A stretch of DNA of 64,000 nt from Schistosoma mansoni (Eukaryota; Platyhelminthes; Trematoda; Strigeidida; Schistosomatidae). The notes under the pieces were generated by a model that made no database searches, was not told where the DNA came from, and saw only the letters and a program-made list of their open reading frames with translations. The stretch spans positions 62,001 to 126,000 of the forward strand of contig NW_017386103.1 of assembly GCF_000237925.1 (NCBI RefSeq). The letters run 5' to 3'. Shown one piece after another: positions 57,632-64,000 of the stretch. The stretch's first letter is position 1; each line of letters opens with the position of its first letter. The position numbers and the translations under genes were made by a program.

Positions 57632-60615
57632 GTACCATTAAAGCTGATAAACATGATTCTTGTTCAGCACCTGATTTGGTGGTTGAATTTCCAACATATT
57701 GTCGACCAACAATCTCTGCTGTCGTTCTATACATGATGGGATGCTATCGGATAAACAGGAACACAGAAAACAAAATTCAGTTATTTACAAACCAGAAATC
57801 AAACAGTACATTTTTCAAATAATCACAGGTATTTTGAGTAAGCAAAGTCATTTAACAAGTGTAAACCATAATAAGATTTTGGAAACATCGAGGACTTACA
57901 TCAAATCAAAAAAATTCTTAGAAAGCCTGTGGTTAATTTCTACTCTAAAATTAGGTCAATTAAAAATAATATAGAATGAATAAGGTTAAATATCAACACA
58001 AAATTTGGATTCGGTCATGATAATTAAGTCAAAATCCATGTGATAACTTATTCAATAAGGAATTTGTTAGACAACTAGACAACGAGTCTGATGACATTTA
58101 GCATAACATACTTTTTCAAAATGATACTGAAATATCCCGATAATGCAACAAAATCATGAAGAATTTAAAATCATCACCAAACTAAATTTGAAATTTTCAG
58201 GACATACTGACAGGAGACTAATTATTAAACAATTAAAACCAACTGAAAGCAGCATTCTGTCAAATTCAGTCAAACTTACTAGTCTTGAAATCAGTTGAGA
58301 ACACCGGACTTACTGTAAAACAAAAAAACTAATTCTGCCACAAGCATATCCACCCAATTACATTGTATCATAAGCTCTATGGCTTTCAGATACTAAATAA
58401 TGTGATGATGAATCGTAACATTTTACACAAATATGAATATCAAAATTAATTTTACCAAAGTGAGCTGTACATTTTGATAATGACAAGCGAAAAATGACGC
58501 TGACAATTTAAAACCTAGTAAATAATTATGAAGTCTAGGCTCATGGATCGAATAAGCAGGAGTGATCATCTGTAAAACTTACTCAACTAGTGCTTTTTGG
58601 AAGTAATGACCTGAAATTTTTAGTTTGATGAGGGAGTAAACGTCAAAAATTTTCCAAAACTACCACATTTTATAAACAGGAGGGTGAACTAGATAAGGGA
58701 TATTCCCTACATATGAATACTGAGAATAATTTTTTCGAAAACCTCAAAATCAACAGAATATATTGCCGACCCCCGAAAAGTAAAACGTCACAACAGTGTC
58801 GAAGAAAATTATCGTTAGACTGAACCGTGACCATCAAGAGGGTTGCTTTCTAAGATAAATTAGTCAGTCATCTACAACGTAGGACCAGGCACACATATGC
58901 ATCGGTCCAAGTTGCCATACCTCATTAGCACAACAAGATGAACACCGGATTCGTAGAAGTAGTTAATTTAGTGGTGGTAATATATAAAAGATAGCTTGTA
59001 TATAAGGATATAGTATAGGAAGGAAGAGAGATATGAAGCAATTTTAATCTCAAGATTTAAGGGAAGACAACGAGTGTATACACCTGCGCCATTGTGATCG
59101 ATTCTGAGCCGTCACATAGAGTCTACAACCACTGGTTACGATAATCACGCGGACCCCAACCAAGTAGTCTGCATCTGCCAACATGGCTCAGACTACAAGT
59201 TAGTGACTTCCAGCACTGATGCTACGTTTTGGTTTGGCCGCCCCTAACTCTCTTCCAACCATCCCCTACACTAGTCAGCATAGCGCGTCGTGGTAATCCG
59301 TGTTCAGGCATACGTAACACGTGGCCCAATCATCTCAGTCGATGAAGATTCACAACCTTATCAACTGATTTACCATCATTCCCTAATACCCTGTGTATAA
59401 CTTCACCATTACTTACCCGGTGATCCCAGCAGATGCGAGCAATATTTCTAAGACATCTGTTGTCAAATACTAGTAACTTACGATTATCTTCTACTCTTAA
59501 TGGCCATGTTTCGCAGCCGTAAAGTAGAACAGAGCGAACTGCTGCGCAGTATACTCATACCTTAATCGATAGACGGATATCTCGTCTTCGTCATAGGTGA
59601 CGTAAGTTGGCAAAAGCCAAACGAGCCTTTTGAATCCGTGCTGAGACTTCGTCAGACATCAACCCATTAGGGCTGATCAGACTTCCAAGATAAGTGAAGT
59701 TGTCGACGCGTCCGACTACTTCACTCAGGTGTTGATACAGGCCAATCCTGGAGTAACAAATTACATTCAGAGGGGAAGTGGTAAATATACTGCAATAATT
59801 TGACAGATATAAACAATAACACAAAATATAAATATTTCTTACAAAACTATTATTGGCATCATCCACTGAATGAACAAATTTCACTTTTGATCCAAGTAAA
59901 TTAAGCAGTTGTCTGAGCTGCACTTTTGGAGCTAAAGATGTTGGATCAGAATTAATCAAAATAATGAAAGGATTGGCCTACATATGAAATATGAAGAAAG
60001 CATAAAGACATACTTGTAAAAAATTTATAACAAACAAATTATTATTAATTCATTTAAATGTCGAATGTATGAATTCTAATGTCATTGATTTCGAATTAAA
60101 GTAACTTAATTAATCTGATAGAAGTTCATGTACTCGATTTTGTGGACACTGAGTTTCTGGCCAAACCATAAAGAGTAGAATGAGGTTCAAACATGTGACG
60201 TAATAGTTAAAAGTGTAGCATTTTAATTACTAAGCGATTGCAAAACACCTGACTTAATGAAATAGTTAGAAAATGTAATTCTTGCATGACTTACATTTCG
60301 CGGTATTATAAACTGTCCTCCAGTTTGTAGATCCTCATTGCTTGAACCAGCATTGTACTTAAATAAAATACAAGTTTGCAGAGCACTTTCAGCAGCCATC
60401 CGTCTAGCTTCCTTGACACTGCTTCCAACATCATAATATATCTCAGAACTTTTTAGACTATGGTGATTTATAATAACACTAACACGAAACACTTTGTTAT
60501 GGAATGGACCACTTTCTTCACAAGTCCAGGATAAATCTATTTTAAGCAGATGAGCTTGTTTGTTAAGAACAAAAACTGGAGATATATTGATAAAAGTCTT
60601 TGAATCAAATGACAT
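37011..60615 (-). CDS. Staufen-like multi-dsRBD RNA-binding protein (eight exons)
   Basis: Eight minus-strand exons join in phase to about 545 residues. dsRNA-binding folds appear repeatedly. Exon 1 holds a full one ([11 protein letters not shown].., [30 protein letters not shown]). Exons 2-3 hold a divergent one ([19 protein letters not shown] ... SCLSALM), recalling Staufen dsRBD5. Exon 4 holds the C-terminal half of one ([19 protein letters not shown]). Exons 5-6 hold one split by an intron ([11 protein letters not shown] ... [19 protein letters not shown]). Exon 8 ends with [12 protein letters not shown]. Staufen proteins localise and regulate mRNAs. TRBP-like or ILF3-like proteins are less likely, given domain number and lack of catalytic parts. 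Confidence 0.82.
37440..37780 (+). mobile_element. Old 3' fragment of LINE family R1
   Basis: AAAGCTAGAGGTGGCC then ACATGGAGTCAGTCAATGAA and GGTAGGTACAAACTACCTGG parallel the R1 C-terminus at 11,185-11,275, followed by a worn 3' UTR. It is strongly diverged. Confidence 0.55.
37795..38985 (+). mobile_element. LINE family R2 copy with endonuclease but RT deleted
   Basis: The layout is leader (about 37,800-37,930), broken N-terminal endonuclease ([20 protein letters not shown]), an open stretch of 136 codons (38,346-38,756: [29 protein letters not shown]), then DHHLVV just after its stop. The sequence then jumps to the 3' end GAGTAACAGGCGTAAGTAA. The RT is missing between about 38,940 and 38,960, so this is an internally deleted derivative. 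It sits in sequence antisense to the dsRBD gene's last intron. Confidence 0.84.
38346..38756 (+). pseudogene. APE-type endonuclease of LINE R2
   Basis: [39 protein letters not shown] and [10 protein letters not shown] are endonuclease motifs (N, D and H active-site blocks). DHHLVV follows two bases after the stop, in the same frame. The domain nicks target DNA for retrotransposition. The RT part is deleted, so this copy cannot move itself. Confidence 0.85.
38990..40040. other. No gene recognised
   Basis: AT-rich intronic sequence of the minus-strand gene. Confidence 0.45.
40045..40160 (-). repeat. Old Sm-alpha SINE fragment with ruined hammerhead
   Basis: The minus-strand text GTACATCCAACTGACAAGTC..CCTAGATTCC is Sm-alpha-like. 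The core reads CTGACAAG and the GAAA position reads TAAA, so the ribozyme should be dead. Confidence 0.68.
40165..42340. other. No gene recognised
   Basis: About 2.2 kb of AT-rich intronic sequence. A 73-codon open stretch at 40,678-40,899 shows no domain. Confidence 0.45.
42346..42718 (-). repeat. Family A repeat
   Basis: It runs from TTCGGTACAAGGGGGAACCA to GACATTCGCTTTCCGTCCTC, truncated at the 5' side. It keeps AATAACGATGAGGCCATCAGCAG near its 3' end, close to the LINE R3 3' end (ATAGCAATGAGGTTATGAAG), and so links the two. Confidence 0.75.
42720..43430. other. No gene recognised
   Basis: AT-rich intron sequence. Confidence 0.45.
43435..44020 (+). mobile_element. LINE family R2, 3' fragment
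   Basis: The translation reads [73 protein letters not shown] and a worn IVQDRVG block. It ends GTAACAGGCGTAAGTAAGTA. Several stops and frame changes are present. Confidence 0.82.
44225..44345 (-). repeat. Sm-alpha SINE fragment with hammerhead
   Basis: The minus-strand body ATTGGAATGCATGTACATCC precedes a hammerhead. The tRNA-like part is cut short after TGGGATTCGAGTCCC (B-box-like). Confidence 0.75.
44245..44300 (-). ncRNA. Hammerhead ribozyme, core intact but cleavage triplet changed
   Basis: CTGATGAG (44,280-44,287), stem II GTCT/AGAC, and GAAA (44,263-44,266) are intact. Stem I ATCCAG/CTGGAT is perfect. Where other copies have GTC, this one has AGC, which does not fit the NUH rule, so cleavage is not expected. 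Confidence 0.68.
44350..45050. other. No gene recognised
   Basis: AT-rich intron sequence. Confidence 0.45.
45162..45253 (-). CDS. dsRBD gene exon 7
   Basis: Acceptor GGAAACTAG and donor AACGAG|GTTAGT bound it. The exon completes the split Gly codon of exon 6 and encodes [20 protein letters not shown] and a polar linker. There is no domain; support comes from phase and splice sites. Confidence 0.65.
45260..45970. other. No gene recognised; 98-codon open stretch at 45,430-45,726 (+)
   Basis: The open stretch has no recognised domain and lies in an intron of the minus-strand gene. Confidence 0.4.
45982..47526 (-). mobile_element. LINE family R1, 5'-truncated, with 10-bp target duplication
   Basis: It is flanked by TCTCAAAAGG at 45,972-45,981 and 47,527-47,536. 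It reads, on the minus strand, from the RT ([70 protein letters not shown]) through the C-terminus to the TGAC tail. A few frame changes break it. It lies in the sense direction within an intron of the dsRBD gene. Confidence 0.93.
47540..48180. other. No gene recognised
   Basis: AT-rich intron sequence. Confidence 0.45.
48186..48495 (+). repeat. Family A repeat, 3' part, in opposite orientation to 49.1 kb
   Basis: It runs from CCAATGTTGCACACGGGCTC to TTTGTACCAATATTTGTGTT and a TAAA-rich tail. The last 300 bp are the reverse complement of 49,136-49,450 at roughly 85-90% by eye. Confidence 0.8.
48671..48765. repeat. Perfect foldback (25-bp arms, about 40 bp with mismatches)
   Basis: AAAACAAAATTGCTTTTACT..GATGT at 48,671-48,695 is the exact reverse complement of 48,741-48,765. 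Pairing continues inward over about 15 more bases with few mismatches, leaving a loop of about 13 nt. It lies 57 bases beyond the donor of dsRBD exon 6 in the pre-mRNA direction. It may be a MITE, a structural intron element or a microRNA-like hairpin. Confidence 0.9.
48822..49029 (-). CDS. dsRBD gene exon 6
   Basis: Acceptor TTTTCACTGTTAG and donor CTGTG|GTAAGG bound it; it ends one base into a codon. It encodes [20 protein letters not shown] then [15 protein letters not shown] and a Ser/Asn-rich linker. [15 protein letters not shown] is the RNA-contacting second helix (KKxAKxxAA motif). Confidence 0.88.
49136..49668 (-). repeat. Family A repeat, the most complete copy
   Basis: It spans from the ATTT-rich tail (49,136) through TTGGTACAAGGAAGCACCAG to the 5' end TCTCGGTCGTACCAGGGCAT (about 49,648). 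Conserved blocks are CCCAGGTGCCCAAACTGAAG, TTAGGGGGCCACACTC, CCATGGTAGCCGGTGATCAA and GCCACGAGAAGGCAGTGAG. Length is about 520 bp. Confidence 0.82.
49770..50150. mobile_element. Possible LTR fragment, fossil
   Basis: GCTCAAAGGTCGTCCATAAA and TAAGTCTCACC (50,111-50,142) match, in reverse complement, the sequence at the very end of the window (63,940-64,000) next to a gypsy relic. No coding part is attached. Broken and old; borders unknown. Confidence 0.42.
50281..50460 (-). CDS. dsRBD gene exon 5
   Basis: There are 60 codons between acceptor TACTTTCAG and donor TATCAG|GTTAGT. It encodes [38 protein letters not shown] and [30 protein letters not shown] is a first helix and strand, continued by the next exon. 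Confidence 0.83.
50470..50920. other. No gene recognised
   Basis: AT-rich intron sequence of the dsRBD gene. Confidence 0.45.
50925..51740 (+). mobile_element. Penelope-like element relic (RT end plus GIY-YIG endonuclease)
   Basis: The translation begins [19 protein letters not shown] with YRKPTW, a hallmark of Penelope-like RTs. It continues through [14 protein letters not shown] to a GIY-YIG-type block ([20 protein letters not shown]) and ends [43 protein letters not shown]. Several stops and frame changes show it is dead. Penelope-like elements in schistosomes (Perere-10/Cercyon type) are known relatives. It lies antisense in an intron of the dsRBD gene. Confidence 0.85.
51745..52440. other. 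No gene recognised
   Basis: AT-rich intron sequence. Confidence 0.45.
52443..52679 (-). CDS. dsRBD gene exon 4
   Basis: There are 79 codons between acceptor GTTGATTAG and donor TGTAAA|GTATGT. It encodes [20 protein letters not shown], then [19 protein letters not shown], the strands and second helix of a dsRBD. The first helix is missing here. It may lie in an unseen exon in the 4.9-kb intron upstream, or the fold may be truncated. Confidence 0.82.
52690..53870. other. No gene recognised
   Basis: Intron sequence. A 62-codon open stretch at 53,654-53,842 (+) has no recognised domain. Confidence 0.45.
53875..54075. repeat. Imperfect tandem repeat, GC-rich
   Basis: Two units of about 62 bp follow each other: GATTGGGCTGAGCTGTTCGG...GTGTCTGGTTCTCC and GATTGAGCTGTACTGTTTGG...GTGTCTGGTTCTTC. 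TACCTGAGTGGTTGCGCCA just before them recalls a Pol III A box, but no B box is seen. It stands out from AT-rich surroundings. Confidence 0.6.
54609..55076. other. Open on both strands, unassigned
   Basis: Minus-strand 155 codons and plus-strand 91 codons are open over the same bases. The plus reading ([20 protein letters not shown]..) is basic and the minus reading is Leu/Ile-rich. I recognise neither. It may be a mobile-element remnant or chance. Confidence 0.3.
55183..55240 (-). repeat. Fragment of hammerhead SINE type 2
   Basis: GAGTTCATGAGTCAATTGAAGCTAGACC is shared with 29,298-29,327, followed by a shortened CTGGACGGCC..CCAGTGC piece. The ribozyme core is gone. Confidence 0.6.
55245..57150. 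other. No gene recognised
   Basis: AT-rich intron sequence of the dsRBD gene. An undetected exon with the first half of the exon-4 dsRBD could be here, but I could not find one. Confidence 0.4.
57150..57310 (+). repeat. Possible tRNA-derived SINE fragment
   Basis: GGCGGATTAGTAGTTAAGAA (A-box-like) is followed by GACCTGCGTTTAAACTCTAC (B-box-like, worn) with tRNA-like spacing, then a non-tRNA body. Confidence 0.42.
57597..57630. repeat. (TA)n microsatellite at a splice donor
   Basis: About 16 TA units begin directly after the GTACGT donor of exon 3 on the minus strand. Confidence 0.95.
57636..57743 (-). CDS. dsRBD gene exon 3
   Basis: There are 36 codons between acceptor TTTATCCGATAG and donor TTAATG|GTACGT. 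It encodes [18 protein letters not shown] and [18 protein letters not shown], the second half of the fold begun in exon 2. The donor runs straight into a (TA)n microsatellite. Confidence 0.78.
57750..58860. other. No gene recognised
   Basis: AT-rich intron 2 sequence. A 91-codon open stretch at 57,699-57,974 (+) overlaps exon 3 antisense and is taken as a shadow. Confidence 0.45.
58863..59777 (-). mobile_element. LINE family R1, 5'-truncated copy in dsRBD intron 2
   Basis: Starts at GTCAGTCATCTACAACG (tail) and extends to the RT thumb (about 59,777), only 66 bases from exon 2. Its first 715 bp are inverted at 60,923-61,650 with almost no differences. No clear target duplication is seen. Confidence 0.9.
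59843..59977 (-). CDS. dsRBD gene exon 2
   Basis: There are 45 codons between acceptor CATATGTAG and donor AGTTTT|GTAAGA, phase 0 on both sides. It encodes [20 protein letters not shown] and [15 protein letters not shown]. The QL..LLGxxVxF pattern resembles the first helix and strand of Staufen dsRBD5. Confidence 0.8.
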
Positions 60616-60692
60616 CCAAACTGTTTTGGATTTTTACACAGCTGCTATTCGGTTAGATATTCAGTCGTTTACCGTAACAGAATAACAGTGCA
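60295..60692 (-). CDS. dsRBD gene exon 1 (coding from ATG 60,615)
   Basis: Minus-strand acceptor TTTTTTTTCTTTAG (exon start 60,692) is followed by 77 nt with in-frame stops and then ATG TCA TTT GAT. The donor is CGAAAT|GTAAGT. It codes 107 residues with one complete ds[17 protein letters not shown], then [18 protein letters not shown]. The strong acceptor in front of the start codon could take a spliced leader (flatworms trans-splice) or a 5' UTR exon. Confidence 0.87.
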
Positions 60693-60922
60693 CTAAAGAA
60701 AAAAAACAATACTTCGGTTACCGTTAGGCAGGGGTAAAGGCAACCATGGAAGGTTGCCCATTTTACATTTAATGTAATGATATTAATAATGAGATACGTA
60801 TAAATATCCCATGAAAAACAGTGCAGTGAGTCATTACATCGTAAAAATGGTCCCGAAACAGCGAGGGGAATAATGTCAGATATAGTGATATTTGGATGGC
60901 TACTGCTCGTGAAAGATATCCC

Positions 60923-61650
60923 GACGAGAGATCCGTCTATCGATTAAGGTATGAGTATACTGCGCAGCAGTTCGCTCTGTTCTACTTTACGGCTGCGAAA
61001 CATGGCCATTAAGAGTAGAAGATAATCGTAAGTTACTAGTATTTGACAACAGATGTCTTAGAAATATTGCTCGCATCTGCTGGGATCACCGGGTAAGTAA
61101 TGGTGAAGTTATACACAGGGTATTAGGGAATGATGGTAAATCAGTTGATAAGGTTGTGAATCTTCATCGACTGAGATGATTGGGCCACGTGTTACGTATG
61201 CCTGAACACGGATTACCACGACGCGCTATGCTGACTAGTGTAGGGGATGGTTGGAAGAGAGTTAGGGGCGGCCAAACCAAAACGTAGCATCAGTGCTGGA
61301 AGTCACTAACTTGTAGTCTGAGCCATGTTGGCAGATGCAGACTACTTGGTTGGGGTCCGCGTGATTATCGTAACCAGTGGTTGTAGACTCTATGTGACGG
61401 CTCAGAATCGATCACAATGGCGCAGGTGTATACACTCGTTGTCTTCCCTTAAATCTTGAGATTAAAATTGCTTCATATCTCTCTTCCTTCCTATACTATA
61501 TCCTTATATACAAGCTATCTTTTATATATTACCACCACTAAATTAACTACTTCTACGAATCCGGTGTTCATCTTGTTGTGCTAATGAGGTATGGCAACTT
61601 GGACCGATGCATATGTGTGCCTGGTCCTACGTTGTAGATGACTGACTGAC
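60923..61650 (+). mobile_element. LINE family R1, 3' fragment with 12-bp target duplication
   Basis: ACTGCTCGTGAA occurs at 60,902-60,913 and 61,649-61,660. Between them are the end of the RT C-terminal region ([40 protein letters not shown]) and the 3' UTR with the TGAC tail. The 5' junction is slightly scrambled (about 60,914-60,935). It lies just upstream of the acceptor of dsRBD exon 1, in opposite orientation to that gene. Confidence 0.92.
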
Positions 61651-61849
61651 TGCTCGTGAACAGATAAAATTCCAAACACAAGTTATTGATATTAATTTGA
61701 AGGGTAATGCCAAATATGAAGATCAGCATGTTCCAATTTACCTTCCTTAATTTGTATGCCGATCTTTTTAGTGTAGGACTGACGAACGTTTCCGTAAAGA
61801 TTTGACTGACTCTTCTGTAACGGCATTCTGCAACATCAGCATTTAGGAT

Positions 61850-62575
61850 GTATTAAACAGGTCCTACAATACGGAAAACAATCACTAAAGATGTGATGTT
61901 AAATGCAGATGAAGAATTCAAGGGATCAGTACGTTCTCATATGTATTCAGTGCAGCGTTTGGTCTCCAGTCTGTCTGATGATGTAGTATTCAAGAACTGA
62001 AGCAAGGGATTTGATAAGGTGCCTCGCTTAGGACTTATGCAGAGGCTTCCTAACTTAATAAAAAAAAGGAGAATGCAACATTGGATGAGAAGCTCCTTAT
62101 GGGCGAGAAGGCAAAGGGAGTGAATGGGCGATTTCCGGATGGAAGCCTGTACAAAGTAGTGCCTCAAAGTATTATTTTTGGTCCTCTGGTATGGCTGCTT
62201 TACGTCAACGAATTTCAGAGATTTTAAGTCGTCGTCACTTTTACTTGCAAATGATATAAACATTCGGAGTGTTATGTACGGGGATGCCGAAAGGCTAGAG
62301 CTTTAAACTGACTTGAACGAATTAGTAAGGTGATTTCAAAGTTCATCCATAGGAATAAACTTTGAAAAAGGAGAACGAATTTAGATTAGACATAACAATC
62401 TGCGTAGTAAGGAAGGAAAAACACTTCCGGAGGTTCCATAACAAAAAGATAGAAGTGCAATTATAAGCTGTGACTTGAAAACAACCGAAGACTGTAATGC
62501 AGTAGCGGAGAAATTTTGTCGTGTGTTGTGCTTACTTTGCAAAGCCTTCAAACACCTTTAAAAAGAGATGTTTCA
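61850..62575 (+). mobile_element. Old CR1-clade LINE RT relic
   Basis: Scattered frames read FDKVPRLGLMQRL, a worn SIFGPLVWLLYVNEF-type box, LLLANDINIRSV (decayed YADD box) and DLKTTEDCNAVAEKF, in the order of a CR1 RT. Many stops and frame changes show age. Confidence 0.7.
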
Positions 62576-62639
62576 AATTTGATATCTCAACTTAATCGAT
62601 GTCTAACTCCGAGGTCCAAAATGAGTAGTTCCTCCCCGA

Positions 62640-64000
62640 ACGTTTAATTTCCGTTTTGCTCACTGTACTTAATGACTATTTACTACTATGTGTAGGTAGT
62701 CTGGCTAGCGTGTCTGGGATTACACCGAATACAGCTCCAGTGTCAACTAGAAAGTTAGAGTCTGAAATTCCATCTAACACATAGGAGGACTAGACTTTTG
62801 ATCGGTAACATCCGTCGTCATTACTGTCTGGTGTCATGTTTACACATACAGAAAGTGGAAGTATTTACAGGTGGCAACACATTTAGTAGCCTATTTACCA
62901 TATTTTCTGTGATACAGACATACTCCTTGACTACTGGTGTTCCTGAATGAGGTCATCTATTGCTTCGGTTCAGAGGGCCACGGCACCATCTTCTAGATAA
63001 GGCAGATATAGAAAGTTGTGATGAATCTAGATAAGGTAACTTTGCTGTGCATTGGCTTCAAAGATCTGCTAGCTCTATTGCTAGCAACGCGATGCTAGGA
63101 CTTTTCGGAGCATTTTGTACATTAGCGATGTCGTATGAATTGAATATTACTGGGAGTTATATCCTAAGTTTTAAGTCATTTCAGTCAGATTTTCCAAGTC
63201 TAAAGGCTGGCTACAAGCGCAAAGGACTTGTCTTACTGACATCGGTGAGCGCTGCATTAAAATTCCTTTTAGGAAAGCATCGTCAACTTTGTAACATCGA
63301 ATTAATTGTTTCATATCTCTCAATATTTCGGTCGGTGACCTGTACTCTAGCACTCGTTCGGTAGTTTATGTAGTCGTTTCTCATCGGACACCAAGGCGAG
63401 TTAAACAGTTCCTTGCTTGAATTTGTTATAAGCTTCCGGCACGAGAATATTGTCTAGAAGGTCTGATAGCTTTACTGATACTTCCGTTGGTAAAAATTCC
63501 CGGCAGGAAATAATGTTCTGAATCCTGCCAGCAAACGTGACGATGAAGTTGAACTTCAACTTTTGTAAACTATAACGCGGACTTTATTCACTAGATAATG
63601 GTCTTTTTATCTAATTTAACGAGTCCAGACCAACTAACTCCCTGATTTCGTCATGTTTATGAGTCTGACATATGCACTCTATTTAGGTAAATCCACTATG
63701 ATATCCGCAAAAAAACACTCCAAACTTTTTAAATGAGAATCCGAAAACATGAGTTCGAGCATAAGATAGTGCTCATCAGATTAAAATCTCGTGAAAATGG
63801 TGGCCTCAAACAAAAATTTATCCAAAATATGCTAATTTACAAACAAACATCAGTGCGCTTAACCGAATAATAGTGTGCAAAATAAAGAAAACTGAGGATA
63901 GCGCCGAGATAATAATTTATGGATGAACCGTTGAAATTAAGGGTAGCAAGTCCTGAAGGTGAGACTATAATTTATGGACGACCTTCGAGCGACGCTGGAC
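62640..64000 (-). mobile_element. Ty3/gypsy LTR retrotransposon relic, fossil
   Basis: On the minus strand, from the window end inward: an LTR-like stretch (about 63,880-64,000), a Gag region (about 63,560-63,000, with SPTEILRDMKQLIRCYKVDD and QRSPMSVRQVLCACSQPLDL), and the start of a retropepsin (NFLVDTGA, about 62,790-62,700). RT and integrase are not seen: the relic is bounded by older sequence near 62,640. It is broken in several places and looks old. The family call rests on Gag and protease. Confidence 0.76.

Noticed and set aside
58863-61650. Gene conversion or local inverted duplication as the origin of the R1 inverted pair
   Set aside because: The 60.9-kb copy has its own 12-bp target duplication and a different 5' truncation point, so two separate insertions from one source explain the shared variants better.
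1-64000. CRISPR array, bacterial operon or rRNA genes
   Set aside because: The window is clearly intron-bearing animal DNA; no regularly spaced repeats or rRNA motifs were seen.

Overview
The window is AT-rich, intron-rich animal DNA, more than half of it interspersed repeats. The repeats point to a blood fluke (Schistosoma) or close relative: hammerhead-ribozyme SINEs of the Sm-alpha type, RTE-clade LINEs, CR1-clade LINEs, Penelope-like elements and Ty3/gypsy remnants. Species cannot be fixed from the sequence alone. There are 200 Ns at 31,894-32,093.

Two host genes can be read. On the + strand, 24.7-34.4 kb, a gene of five clear exons plus a doubtful first exon encodes pyridoxine/pyridoxamine 5'-phosphate oxidase (PNPO), the FMN enzyme that makes the cofactor PLP. 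On the - strand, 60.7-37.0 kb, eight phase-compatible exons encode a multi-domain double-stranded-RNA-binding protein, most like Staufen. The two genes converge; their 3' ends lie about 2.6 kb apart.

The rest is mostly repeats. 0-19 kb: SINEs, three LINE families, an LTR-like family (B) and a 500-bp family (A). 19.7-23.0 kb: a CR1 LINE with ORF1, endonuclease and RT. 27.4 and 2.65 kb: two almost identical copies of one LINE. 33.1-33.7 kb: a solo LTR inside a LINE. 37.8-44 kb: LINE fragments and SINEs within and beyond the last intron of the dsRNA-binding gene. 46-47.5, 58.9 and 60.9 kb: young copies of one RTE family in or next to the same gene. 50.9-51.7 kb: a Penelope-like relic. 61.9-64 kb: a CR1 relic and a gypsy relic.

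Most notable: (1) hammerhead ribozymes with intact or nearly intact cores in two SINE families; (2) a dsRNA-binding-protein gene whose own exons sit between long inverted repeats, with a foldback hairpin of about 95 bp just after one dsRBD exon; (3) a LINE and a 500-bp non-autonomous family sharing the same 3' end; (4) an assembly gap at an inverted SINE pair; (5) a solo LTR with exact 5-bp target duplication inside a LINE.
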